Source of the DNA: Orbilia blumenaviensis
Lineage: Eukaryota; Ascomycota; Orbiliomycetes; Orbiliales; Orbiliaceae
Assembly: GCA_036872755.1 (NCBI GenBank)
Contig: JAVHNS010000014.1
Location: 620,001 to 684,000, forward strand
Direction: 5' to 3'
DNA length: 64,000 nucleotides
The notes under the pieces were generated by a model. It worked only from the letters and a program-made list of their open reading frames with translations. It was not told where the DNA came from and searched no databases. Both the position numbers and the translations under genes were made by a program. Shown piece after piece: positions 48,643 to 61,035 of the stretch; position 1 is the first letter of the stretch, and every line of letters begins with the position of its first letter.

Positions 48643-50229
48643 CTACTGCTTCTTCTTCCCTTTGCCTTCTGCCACGACGGGCTTACTCCACAGCCACAAC
48701 CCCACGAACCCAATCCAACCTACAACAACGACCCAGATACCAGCGATCCACGGCCAGCTGCCGCTGATGCCCCAACTCCTTGTCCATTCGTTGTGGGCAA
48801 AATGTCGGACTGTTACGGCCCGTTTCTCGTGTACATTGCTCAAGAACGGTCGCTTGTAGTTCACAGCGAAGGTGAATACGCCGTGTTGATCTGGAGTCTT
48901 GAAGGTGGTTGAGTATGTCGTCGAATTCTTATGTTGGGTGAGTGCTGAAGAGGAGGCTGGGAGCGGGATCCGGTAGTATGGATCTAGCATCGTGAATTCA
49001 AGCTGGACGGCGTCATCGGCCGGGGCGACAAAGGGCTCGAAGTGGTCGTATGAGTATTCAGACAAAGCGATCGAGAAGGTCTTGTGATCAACATGTTAGC
49101 CAAAAGGAATGAAAAAAAAAGAAAAATAATAATCTCGAGATACAGGTCTCAGGATTAGTAGGCACGTACCACATCGTGTTTAATCCGGTAAACTTCACCG
49201 TTAACGACGTCCTTTCCGAACTCCTCGCCCCAATGTTCAATTCCATCAACCCTAAGCACTCCTGTCTCCTTGAACGTCCACGCAGTGACGTCCTTCGCGA
49301 ACGCCCTGTTCCCGCTCATCTGGTTGGTCTTGGCGACCTTTGTAAAGCTCTTATCAGCGAGTAAATCAGCCCCACCGACAAATGTGATACGTGCGCTGTT
49401 CCTGGTCTGTACACCAGCGACTAGGACAAGCTGTTCTCCAGCAGAGAAGACGTTCTCGTCATCAGCAAAGGACGCGGATTCCTTGGTATCATAGGAATAA
49501 GCGAATCTTGGTGCCTTAAGAATTGGCTGGACGAGGGGAGAGCTGCCGAGGGCAAGCCCGGCTCCTCTGTATAATAGCTTCGCAGCCTTGTCGTCCCCGC
49601 TATTAAAGTAATTCTTGGTATCGGAGGGGAAACTTGGGAGGTCCACTAGAAGGGTATCATGTTCTGGCTCGATTGCATCGGCGGGATCAAAGTGGTTGAC
49701 GACAGCGAATCCCTTGGGTGGCAGGAAGATATCGACTTGAGAGGCAAGCTCTGTGATAGCAGAGGGGATGCTATCATCTGGCGAGGAGGGGAGTAGGATG
49801 AGGATGTTCCCGCCGGCGGTGGCATGTTTAAGGAAAGAAGACGACGGGAGGTTTGGTCCGAGGCCCTTAAGCTTAGTGGGGAATAGAATGATATTATCGT
49901 ACACGCGCTTCTCATGCTGGAAGAGAGTTAGGGAAGTCGATTTAGGGCTGTGGGTAGTAGTCGTGAAGCCACGGGCTGGTATCAACGGGTTAGCCAATTT
50001 GTATGATAAATCAATTGATCGCAACCAATTGTGGAACTTAGTATATAAATATATACTAGTATAGATAAATATATAATATACCTTCGAGATCACTAATTAA
50101 TGTCTGAAATTGAGCTTTTACATCTTCTTCCAGCACCAGAAGGGTTCTCGGCCCGGTCAACGAAATGGCCTGCGATAACGAGACGAGCGAGACAAGCGCT
50201 GTAAGGACGCTACGAAGTGTCAACCCCAT
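48643..50229 (-). CDS. WBP1: Oligosaccharyltransferase 48-kDa subunit (Wbp1 / OST48)
   Basis: Three exons, 50229-50082, 49975-49170 and 49080-48643, give 463 residues; intron 1 has a GGCTAAC branch point. A signal peptide (1-21, ending SQA) leads to the family's start TGPRTLLVLEEDV. Further family patterns are ARGFTTTTHSPKSTSLTLFQ, the lumenal VVNHFDPADA, HFEPFVAPADDAVQLEFTMLDPYYR, and the final FTFAVNYKRPFLSNVHEKRAVTVRHFAHNEWTRSW. One transmembrane helix (about 427-450) is followed by a short tail ending KKKQ, a dilysine ER-retrieval signal. The subunit is part of the ER membrane complex that transfers the lipid-linked glycan to asparagine in N-glycosylation. The length and topology are normal for the family. 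Confidence 0.95.
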
Positions 50230-51550
50230 GATTGAGGTTCTATAGATTCCAATTACCCGATCAATGGGTCCCGAATCGGCCAGCGGTGGTGATTATGGAT
50301 GAGGTTGATGGTCGTGGTGGAGGGAAGAGATACGTAATGTTGGCGGTGTGCTTTTGGGGAAACGTGTTTTCTTGGGGTTGTTCAAGCCATCGTTTGTCTG
50401 CCCGCGCCACAGATCCTTTCCAGTGATGCGATCAACCAATCCAACGCCACCTTCTCGACTAGGATGAGGGCCAGCCGTTAACCAACTTTGGTGCAGCTGG
50501 CTATAGCTCCAGGTGCTTCACTCTGGTAGTGGCTGTATTTTTTTTTTTTTTTTTTTTTTTTTCAGGCTTCACGGCATAACCTGCAGCACGGAGCTAAATT
50601 TAAAAATTAATAAGCTATAAGACCTGGCGGGGCAGATCGAGAAAAGCAAAGAAAGGGGGACGGACCAGTGCAGTGACCTCATGACCACATGAGCCCCTCA
50701 TACGGCTCACTGAACATCCACAAAGGGAGGACTTATATATATCATGCGCGAAAATGTATGAGCAATACTTCCGTCCGGATGATAACTTTTGTTCCTGCAT
50801 GTGCATGCGATCTCTGGTTATCCTCCCTTCGGAACCAGGCCCATGTCGCCTTGAAGGATCTTTGGGGATACTAGCCTTATGTTAGTACTTGAATGCAGAC
50901 GTGGTGTGCCCTTTGACTGCGGATACCGGGCTATCAGAGGGAGGGGATTCCTTTAAGTACTGGTATCATTCTGAGGATAGCTGAGTTCAACCTGGTTCAT
51001 GCGTGGCATACATCTATTTCACATTATAATATTTTTTTAGCTCCTACTGTCCTTGGTGCAGAGACGTCGGAGTTATTAATATCAGGACCAAAAAACCATA
51101 CTATTTTCAAACTTTTCATAAAATTCATTCTCGATTCTAGAGGATATGAAATTCGTTACATGATAGACATAACGCGAAAAGGGATTATATAGCGCCCCCA
51201 AAGAAAGAAAAATCCAAAGCTCACTAATACTGCGGTTAACAAGACCGGATTCCGGGTGTTCAGCGGTAAGGATAAATAAAGAGGAAAGAGAAGTAAAAGT
51301 ATATATATGACGAAAGGAAGAACGACAGGCGGGCAGAAAGCCAGGCAGATCAGGCAATACAACATTAATAGCCGTTGTTAACAAAAAAAAGGAAAAGAGA
51401 TAGCAGACTTGGTATATCCGTCATAAGATCGTTTCATTAGTTGAGCGGAGGAAAAGAAAATACATGATAAAAAGTATATCGGGGAAGATAAGGAAAGGGA
51501 GAGAGAAAGGGGATTATTAATATATAATATCATTCGTCGAAGTCTAACAT
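50230..51550. other. Intergenic, Wbp1 promoter side
   Basis: The left part is upstream of the Wbp1 gene. A T25 tract lies at 50538-50562. The right part (from about 51090) is the 3' flank of the DUF8035-like gene and is purine-rich on the plus strand (51260-51510). No gene is supported. Confidence 0.4.
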
Positions 51551-52867
51551 CTAATAGTAGACGGCCTCACGTGTGTCTCTGACGCGGTCACGCTCACCGT
51601 AAGGAGTGTAGTCACGCCTCTCATTAAACTGCTCATAGAAGCCGCCGCTATTTCTCGGACGGCTTTGAGAGCGCTCGTAGCGTGCATCCCGCTCGATTTC
51701 TCGGACACGTTCTGTTTAGGGAAGAGGTTAGTCTCAATGTAACGATAGATAGTCCTTTATCCTGCTCAGATAACTCGGAGAACTCGTTGACTTACCACGG
51801 CGGATATCCTTTGTAAGCTCGATCAGGTCCTGGATCTGATCGCGGTGGAGATAGTCAAAGACGTAGACAAAGTTATCTGTTTCCTCAAAGTTGTAACCGA
51901 ACTCGTCGAGTGCCTCAGCGCAGACGAGGTCCTTTGTAATTTCGGTCCAGAGTTCACCCTTTGCTGTACGTTCTCGGTGCTTGCTGGAACGACGGATGCC
52001 GGCGTTGGCATTGAAGGACGAAGAGTTCCAGGAAACGTCAGCGTTTCCTTCAAGAGTGATTCTGCGTCCAGAGCCGGGGACATCGACAACGGTCCAGCCT
52101 TCCTGTTCAGCCTTAAAATCCTTGAAGAAACCAGATCCTCGCGGGGACGCGGGGACGAGGGCGCCAGAAGAATTTCGGGGGGATGAGAAGCGCTGTTCGC
52201 CTTCGGTACGTTCCCTATAGCGGCCGTATCCGATGGTGCGCTTTACCTCACGGTCCCGAGATTCACTACGACTCCTGGAGTGTTCTTCGTGCATATGATC
52301 GTGATGATCATGAACATGATGGTCGATGTGGTAGTTCTTGTCGAGACTGAGTCTTCCAGTAGCATTCCACTTTCCGCCATATCGTCGCTCGCGGACTTGC
52401 AGTAGTGTTTCACGCTCGGCGACGACCTCGCGGCGCTGTGGTGGGGGTGGTGGGCATGGTGGTTCAGCTACAATATGGATTGCGGCATGATCGATATGGA
52501 TGTGATTGTGGTGATGAACATGTTCATGCTCGTGCTCGGTAACCTTGATAACGTTGTCAATTTCAACCTCGCGGATTGGAACGATCGGTTCAGGCTCTGG
52601 TGGGACTTCGTAGAGGTCACGCTCGATGATTTTCTCCTGACGGACTGGGACCAAAGCGCCAGACGACCGATTCTCACGCTCGTAGAATCGAGTCAATTCG
52701 CCGCCACGCTCACGGCTGCGCTCGCGGTCGGGATTATAGAGGTCAACCTCACGATATTCATGCTCGTGTTCGTAGAAACCCGGGCCGTGGTAATCTCTGT
52801 CACGGTGGTCAAATTCAACATCGACAGATCCCCTGCGGTATCTACCAGATTCGTGACGGGTCGTCAT
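51551..52867 (-). CDS. Histidine- and arginine-rich DUF8035-like protein
   Basis: Two exons, 52867-51796 and 51711-51551 (donor GTAAGT, acceptor AACAG), give 410 residues. The N-terminal two thirds are low complexity: alternating arginine/acidic residues, two histidine-rich blocks (EHEHEHVHHHNHIHIDH at about 111-127 and HIDHHVHDHHDHMHEEH further on), and a PPCPPPPPQ stretch. The C-terminal third has an ordered part: EGWTVVDVPGSGRRITLEG, then KGELWTEITKDLVCAEALDEFGYNFEETDNFVYVFDYL, resembling the fungal DUF8035 domain, and a basic tail completed by exon 2 (ERVREIERDARYERSQSRPR). The histidine blocks could bind Zn, Cu or Ni; this is inference. No signal peptide is present. Function is unknown; members of this group occur widely in filamentous ascomycetes. 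Confidence 0.75.
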
Positions 52868-55800
52868 TTTGATGTCTAATTAGGTAGGAGATAGTATGTC
52901 TCTCCAAAGAAAATAGATAAAAAAATATACTCGGTGGTGGGTCTAAATTGCTGATGAAGAATATGTGAATTAGAATGATGGAACTTGACCGGGACAGATC
53001 GATGACGGGATCTCTTAGTATATATAGAAGCATAAGTGCATATAATATAGGGAGTGAAAGGATCGAGACCCCTTCCAGCCGCTTTCGTGTGGCACGGCCG
53101 GGTGACACATCATTCAGCTGAATTTACCTCGACGAAAATGAGGGGAAAACTCAGCTGGTACGGCGGAGTACCGAATACAGCCTCAGGCATATGCATGAAG
53201 AATCAAGGACATGTACAGATACGTACCTTCACCAAAGCTGTGTTGGAGCTGTGTCGTAATGAGCTAGTACGAAGGGAGTAGCCAGTAGGATTAGGCTGTG
53301 AGCAAGACTCAACACCACAAAGCTAGGCTGGGAGCGCAGAGCAGACGAAGGATCGATATATCAGGGAGGAAGTCGCTGGAAGAGTTGGTGTAAGAAGGAA
53401 TCAGAAAATATTTGCCCTCGGAGGAGCGGCATTGCACTTTATATCCCCTCGTCGGTGCGCACGCACGACCCAGGATTCAACTCTGTGGTCTTGTGTGTGT
53501 GTGGCCGACATGGCGTATACCTTTTTTTTACTTCACCCTCCTTTAGGTTTCCCATGCACTTCCATGATCACAAATGATCAATAACCGCCAACGTGGGAAG
53601 CCAGAAAAAATAAAACAAACTAAAAAGTGAGAGAAATGTACACTTGCATAGACAACTGTAGGGCAGATTACTTAGGCAAAGCTTTCTGGCTCCGTTGCAT
53701 CAGCTTGCATGGGGTTGGATGGGCGAGGAGGATGATGAGGTCGTATGACGTATTGCGGTCGAGAGGGGATGACTGGATCCAACCACCATCCCTGCTTCCT
53801 ATTGGTTGCTAGTCCCGCTAAGCTCGAGCAGGCATTTTGGGCAACAAATGTTCGAGGGCTTGCGCTTACAATTGCTCCAGGGCTGCGACAGCCATCAATT
53901 CCTTTAGGACTGGAAGTATACCTCTTTGAGGATATCACAGGGTGTTAATTACTAGTAACCAGCTCAAGCACTCGTACTGTACTGTTAGCTGTTTTTGTTT
54001 TTATGCGATCGGGTGCCAGAAACTGCGCCTGGCTTGCGGGTAGGCAGTCCCCGTTTTGGGATCCGGTCGTTATACCAAATTCTGTTTGAGCTTTAGATAA
54101 GCCCTATGGTACAGCTGTACAGATGAATTCCGTCGAGGTCATAGTCACCCGTTAGTTACACCAGATGATGGTATGAATCAGTTATCGGTGTTGCGCTGCA
54201 TACCTCGACCTTAGCTAGCTCTTACAGATCGCGATCAGATCCTTGGAAAAGCTTCCAGCCTATCTGTCAGGTAATATTGATTCTACTGTACTTCGCAAGT
54301 CAATAAAAATAGCAAGTAGCATATCCGCCTCAATCAAACGGTTTTTTTTGGTGTCTTCGTGGCGTCTCATTGCTCGAAGTTGAAGCTCCTCTCCCTCGAA
54401 CAAAGACGGATCTAAATTCATCCCTCAGTGCGTCATCGTGCAGGGTTATCCTCAAGGTGCCTAGCAAATCAGGATTTTGCCCGTAATATACCGAAACAAC
54501 GATTCTTCCAGGTCGGTTCATGCCCAGCGACAAAGCCGTGGGTCGCCAAAAGGCCCCGAGTTTAATTGCAAACAAAAACCGGGCTGCAAGATGACGATAG
54601 GCCTCTTTTCTGCCCTTGTCGCATTAGAAAAATTGGAAGGAAAGAAAAGTGCTGGATCGTTCCACAAGCTCCACCCTGGAATCCTGAAACGCGATCTGAT
54701 AGGTGCACTGCATGCATCTTCGATTCCCTTGGATCAACCTGTGCTGCAATGAAAATGGACCCTGTCGTCATTGTTGGGTCATTAAAGTTATGCAGGACGC
54801 CGGATGAGAAATTACTAAGTATATGAGTTGCGATTCTATTCGATTCCTGCAAGGACGGCTTTGGCGCATAAGGTTTCCTGCTTAACCGATATGCATGGGG
54901 GCTAAACCGCTGCAGCGCTGAGAGGGATGCGAGATTACCACGTATGTGTGGTGGAAGGAGACATAATCTATATTCGACGATATACTTAGTTTAAAAAATG
55001 TAGTTTCTGCAAAGATCAATGGATTCGATGTTGACTTTAGCTTTTTCGCCCTCGATAGGCGTCTTGGATGGGAATAAGGTGTGTCGAAATATCTATTCAG
55101 TCTGGATGTCCCTGAAACTCTCAACGAAATCCCCGCAATTGCCGCTGGAGACCTCAAGAACCTGGCTAAAAATGCTAAAAAATGGTGGCGAGAGTATCGC
55201 ACACAGGTTCGCAAGATCGACCGGTTCCTCTATGCAAAACTAGGGGTTTTAGTTGGTCGCCACTGCCGTAGTTAGCTTCGCTATCCTGGTGTCCTGAGCT
55301 ATGTAGCTCTACTCGTGCATACGGTTCGAAAATATTCAGGTCAAAGTTTTGATGTGGTTTGGCTGATGGGTTGTTCAATTCATTTTGTCACCCGGTGTCT
55401 ACCTACCCACCTGTACCCTGTATACAATTTCGAAGTATATAACTTAAGCGTCTCCAGATATTAGAAAGAGTTTGAGGTACCGTGGCCTACAACCTGAAGC
55501 TTCCTGGGCTCAAGCAGTAATCACACTCTACTCACGCATATCTACTTGTGCATATATACTAACCTAAAACTCAGTGCGACTAGTTAGCGGTGTATATGTC
55601 TGCGTAGGTACCCGCATGCGCGTCAAAGAAGAAATATGGATGCGGCCTGTGTAACATCAGACGTTTTCGTCCCAACCGCGCCGGCCACCGCCGTTGGACT
55701 CCCGCTAGCTTGCCAGTACTGTGTGGATGAATTTTTTTTTTTTTTTTTTTGGTTTTTAATCGTCTCATTGGACGACACCTGAGAAGAGCCCCGACCCGGT

Positions 55801-56944
55801 TCCAGGACGCAAACAGAACGAACAGAATAAAGTTAACCCTTTAACAAAGTAGCTCAGCAGCTATAACAAAATGCCAAACTTCATTTCGATGAAGTCTACA
55901 ACTAGCATCTCCAGTATTAATCAAGTATTGTGACCCTAGCGTACCTACGTAGGCCGCCGGTAAACAATTGACGTCGACGTCGATGGGACTTAACCTTACC
56001 AGCTTCAGTATCGATATCAGTTCAGAATTTCCGTTAGCACTTACGGGCTAAATATAATATTAGAATCCTCCAGCTCGAGCTGGCGTCGCGTTGGATATAT
56101 AGCTATATATAGCTATATACATGAACGGAAACTTACACGAACATATGTTCGGATGCTTTTTACAGCTTCAATGAGGTACGCATACCGGTACATATCCGTT
56201 CCATGGATTCGCACATCTTTCAGTTCTAAGTACTACGAGGCTATCGTTGCAAAGCTTTTGAGCTTGAGCCATCCAGACTGCTTTCTACGAAGATTCGATT
56301 CTTAGAAATCCGTTAGGGGATGTTGACCCCAAATGAAATTCCGAAATCGAATCGCGCAGGTATATATATATCAGACGTTACACGTTACAAAGTTCTCGAG
56401 CAACCTTATGCCAGCTGGCGGATCAGGTCTGGACACGAATTCCACGGATAGTCGTGTTATTTTTATATATCCCTTGCAAACCCATAGTTTAAATATATGT
56501 TTGAATTACCGATCCTTAGAAGCCAGGCGAGATCACTGCACTACCGATGAAAATCCCTCTCCCTATATTGGCAATCGCTGATCTCTAAATTTTGCTTTCC
56601 ACGTTTTTACGACTTTGATAAAGCTGCTGATTAGAAAACATCCTGAATTAGTTGCAGATCAGTAATTGACTTGTGAAATCGGCCTCGCTATAGCGCTGGA
56701 ATAATTTTTTTTGTTAAATCACGACGGGGTATATCGAATATCCTCAATTAACCTCCAGGATTGCTTTCACTATACAAAAACAACATTTCATCAGGGCTTT
56801 ATTTATTACTAACTACGAGAATTATCGTCAGTGATAGTGTTCTATCTCGACAAAGTCAATCATTTGCGTCTTAAAAAGCGGTATTGAAAATTACAAAATA
56901 TAGATAATTGACGCACGTTATATATTATATACGTCAATTTATAA
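52868..56944. other. Divergent gene-free interval, about 4 kb
   Basis: The left part is upstream of the DUF8035-like gene, the right part upstream of the SRA/AlkB gene. A T19 tract lies at 55732-55750, and a short TATAGCTA palindromic repeat is at 56096-56118. A decayed coding frame at 54967-55275 is listed separately. Other open frames (54575-54330 and 54852-54562, minus) read somewhat protein-like but have no support. Confidence 0.4.
54967..55275 (+). pseudogene. Possible gene remnant with one in-frame stop
   Basis: The plus-strand frame from 54967 reads 36 codons of protein-like sequence (SLKNVVSAKINGFDVDFSFF, ALDRRLGWE). It meets a single TAA at 55075-55077 and continues in the same frame with VSKYLFSLDVPETLNEIPAI and NLAKNAKKWWREYRTQVRK to a stop at 55273-55275. 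The composition on both sides of the TAA is that of a real protein, which fits a decayed gene or an exon whose TAA lies in an intron (a GTGTGT donor follows at 55079). The family is not recognised. Confidence 0.3.
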
Positions 56945-59900
56945 ATGCTGGCCGGAAACATGAAAACAGAGCGAAAAGGAAGTCGTTCATCTAGGCGGCT
57001 CCAAGGTGCGCCGCCGGAACCTCCGTCTCCTCCACAATCAGAGAGTGGAGAGGCATATATGCCTATTCAAGACCGTGGTCGGAAAGTGAGTACCCAAAGG
57101 GTATCCATTCAGACCCTTACCGGTCTAGCCTCGCCGCCATTATCTGCCCGGGACCCGACCCTAGATGGACTTCCATCACTCGGAAACCCTGAGCTCTCAG
57201 ACGGAAGGATAACGAGAAGTCAGTCGAATTCAGTCGCCGAACAAAGTTTGTGACCCTTATCCAACTTACTGCTTGTTTTTACCAGGATTTCAATTGAGTA
57301 ACAGCTTCTAGAAACGGTCGTCGTGGAAACATCAAACTCAGCACTGACAAGACTTTCTGGGAGAGGTTCTCGAATCGAAATTCCAAGTTCGAGTATCAAG
57401 TCTGTCGATTTAGGCCAGGTAGAAGCTAGCCCCGCGAAGAGAGGGTAAGTCTTCACCTCTTTACTTATGCAACTGTTCTTTTCTTTTTCCTCCTGTGTTT
57501 TCATATACGTATGCTAATAACCTCGCTCTAAGGCGGCCGAGTCTTAGACAAAGTAAACAGATCGAGGGAAAAGAAACAAAGGACCTGCCGATTCCTTTAC
57601 GTCTCCCTCTACGAGGAATCATTACTAAGCGGCGTTCCATGAACCCTCCGCTTATCTCTAATGGTAGTCTAGTTGCTGATAAACTCGAGGAAGCTCGTCA
57701 GACTCGGGCGGGGAAGAGAAAAGTGGAAAACGTAGAGGTTACCCTTACTTCGAACGGTGTACAAGTTGAAGGCTCTATCAAAGCAATCCAGGGCCCTGAA
57801 CCAAAACGCCAAAGATTTGACCGAAATTATGAAACTTTGGTAGAATCGGGTTCCGCAACGGAGGCTGTTCAAGCTACTTCGACTCTAGAGTTGGCTAAAA
57901 CCCAGCCTAATGACAAATGGACTACCCAGCAAGTTATCGGTCTCGTACCTGAAAAAAGAAAAGTGACTGCACGGAAGTATTCGAAGATTTCACAGGCCCC
58001 AATGGCAATTGCTACACCGTGTAAACCGCCGGCAATTGGAAAACCAGCTGTTTGGTGTGATGTACGTGTTTTAACCCCTTTCCTCCATCCAGTCTACCCA
58101 CTCATCAATCTATAGACTCGCCAAGAGCTTTGCGAAAGCTTGTCATCTTTTCGTTCTTATCAAGGTGGCTGCTATGCCTCAAAGGGTTTTGGTAGGGGGT
58201 ATCTAATTGATGGCCATGCATCTGAACGAGATTATATGGATGGTAGCATCATTATCTCCCATGCAGGCGGGAATAGTGAGGAGGTTGAAGGTGAAAGACG
58301 TCTAGTCCGCGACCAAACATGGGATAAGGGTGTTATAGCATATCTTCGTAATAATTGCGATCAAATGGTACCTTTGATCGTGATTATCGGAGAACGGTGC
58401 CCTACTGCCCCATCACGCCTGGAGCACAGGTACTCCGTAATGGATTGGTTTAAAGTTACTCATTGCTGGCCTGAGAAAGATAGTAAATCTGGTAACATCA
58501 GGTGTAAGTTTCGACTTGAGAAGTTGGATGCTTCAGAACGAGGCTGGTGGGCGGCAGCAGATACACCTAGGGTTCGTGAAGATATGGCAATCGAATATAT
58601 CAACTGCCCAGGTTGCCGACAGAATAGTCCCTGGGTTTATGACAAGGAGCCCATGTGCTTGAATAAGGACTGCAAGAGGTTTTGGACGGTAAGCCAGCAA
58701 TGCTGTAAAATCTTAGTGCTTAGGGGCTTAATGCCCTAATAAGGTGTCAGCTAACATCCACTTAGGTCCATTCTGGACGAGGCGGTAAAGTCCCCGAGCA
58801 TTTTGTCTATCGGAAGTCCTTTCTACATGGAAGGACAGTCTGGCCAGATGCTGCAACAATTGCCCCTGGGTCCCTTGGTCCGAGCCTCCCTATCGAAGAT
58901 GAAATCACTGAAAGCCACGGGCGTGACATTAAGCGGAAGTTCTGGAAGGGCATGTGGTGTCAAAGCTGCGGGAAACTAAATTGTAGAGAACTCTGGAAAA
59001 GCTGGAAGTGCACCAACTGCGACTATGAATTAGTACCGAAGAGGTCCCATTTCATACCTGCAGACCTTTCCGACCAGCATAGGCCTGAATACACAGGCCC
59101 TCCCATCCCAGAGAATGTTGTTGATCCCTTGATTAAATCGGGCTCCTTAGTTCTCCCAGATGGGAGGAGGGCAATGATTTATGACGTGTTTCACTGTGGC
59201 AAGATTATCCACATTTTGGCGAACAAGACGTGGAATGCACTCTCCGGTGGATCAGATTGGCTTCTTGATAAATATCAAGATATCAATATGCCTTTCAAAC
59301 GACACGAACTTAAGACCCATAAGCGTAAGTGTTTGATTATACCCCCCATATCTAGTGTCAACGTTCTAATAATTAATATATAGTTACGGGAAGACTTCTA
59401 ACCCAGCAATTCTCCTTTAATTCTGGTGCTCCGTACAAGTACATTGTTGAAGTTGATAGTCTCTCGTTCGAGCAATCACCAAGGGTAGTCCAGCAAGCCC
59501 TAAAAATCTTGCAGACGGATGTTACTCTCATGGTCCCAGACGCGCTGCCCATGAACGAGGTTCTGAATGTGGCATACTTTGAAGAGCAGAAGATGGATGT
59601 TAGTATTATCTTCATTTATGTGAAACCGAAACTAATTTTTCTAACCATTATTCTGAATATTGATCAGTTCCACGACGACGGCGAAGAGGATCTTGGACCT
59701 TGTATCTCCTCTATATCTTTGGGGTCTCCTGCAATGATGTATTTCCGCGTCAAAGCGAAATATTGCAATGGAACGCTTTCAGCTGCCGATAAAGCACTTC
59801 TGCAGCCTTCGAACACTTTGTGCACTGACTCATCGAGTCCAGAGCCTACTAAACGACCTTCCAAGCGAAATATCCTGGAACTCCGCCTCCACCATGGAGA

Positions 59901-61035
59901 CGTCATCATCATGAACGGACGCCCTATCCAGAGACTATTGGAACATGCAGTCACTCCAGAGGGATTTAGGATTGCAGCTACGGCTCGCAACATCAGTTCA
60001 TACAACGCCGTGATAAACTCGAAAGACCCCAAAACAAGAAGAACTGGAGAGCGGCGGAATCTACAGACTACGGGAAGCGACGAATTTAGCACTGAAGGGG
60101 TGGCGTTGGAGCCGCTGAGCCAACTAGCCGATGTTATTGACAGTAATCTCGCTGCGAAGGCTGTAGACACCTCAGCGGTGCCACCACTTACAATGCCAAG
60201 TAATTCGGGATATGTTTTTAATGAGGGTAGTACGGGGACTCTAGCACCACAAATCCTTTACCAAGATCAAGAGCAGGCCAACAAACATGGTTTGAACAAT
60301 CTCTCTATACCTCAAGCACTTATCTCGCCAGCGATTATGCACAGACAACAAAGTAACTTTTATAGCAGCCAATTTGAATCACCACAAATAACCGGGAGCG
60401 GCTCGCCATCTGTCGTAGCCCCTTCCCCTACTTCTATGTTAACTACGCCTGACTTCAGGTACTACAATATCAATGCAGCATCGGCTACGCCGATCGAGTC
60501 CCTTAGAGGGCAAGATGGTGCGAATACCTACGAGGAGCCCATTTCACCTTTAACAATTGGCTCCGCGGTTATGGGGTGCCGTTTTCTTCAGCCCAGGCCT
60601 GATGCAGTGCCATTAAATGGGTCAACCGATCCTAAGGCACCGATCGAGCCTATGACAAAGACTACACCTCATGCGGTGGCAGGATCCCCCCAGATACCTG
60701 GAACTAGCCTGCAGCCTCAGGAATACGTGGGATCTGAGATAATAGATTGGAGAAAGCATGAGGGTTTAAGGGCGCCAATTCCATCGCCAATGGCAAAGGC
60801 TAATATGAATGGCTATGGATATCAGAATCTTGCTATCGGGTGTCGATCAGGTGTGCAAACTGTAGCAGCTAATGAAACCGTGGAGCTACAAGGTTGGAGC
60901 CATGAGCAATTCAAAAGACTTCAAAATATGTTTTTATCTGGTATGTTTGATTCGGTAGTGTCAGTAAGAGATTAATTGAAGCTGATACGAGACACAGGTA
61001 TTGATGATTTACATTCAAAAGACGGCGCCGCCTGA
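56945..61035 (+). CDS. SRA/YDG-like domain plus AlkB-type 2OG-Fe(II) dioxygenase fusion
   Basis: Eight exons join in one frame: 56945-57245, 57312-57444, 57533-58061, 58116-58688, 58766-59324, 59384-59598, 59668-60940 and 60998-61035 (1206 residues). Residues 1-315 are basic and disordered, with an AT-hook-like KRGRPS made across the exon 2/3 join. About 317-460 resembles an SRA/YDG domain: YQGGCYASKGFGRG, DGSIIISHAGGN, DQTWDKGVIAYLRNN and WFKVTHCWPEKDSKSGNIR. Two cysteine clusters follow (C484, C487, C502, C507; C577, C580, C585, C594, C597), likely zinc sites. Then comes an AlkB-type dioxygenase, with FNSGAPYKYIVEVD, iron ligands H772-x-D774 (FHDDGE) and H863 (LLEHAVTP), and R871 and R877 in the R-x5-R motif for 2-oxoglutarate. 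About 880-1206 is disordered. A nuclear role on modified DNA (or RNA) is inferred. The first intron uses a weaker GTTTGT donor. Confidence 0.82.

Noticed and set aside
54330..54852. Two minus-strand frames with moderately protein-like text
   Set aside because: Frames differ, no splice joins them convincingly, and no family is recognised.
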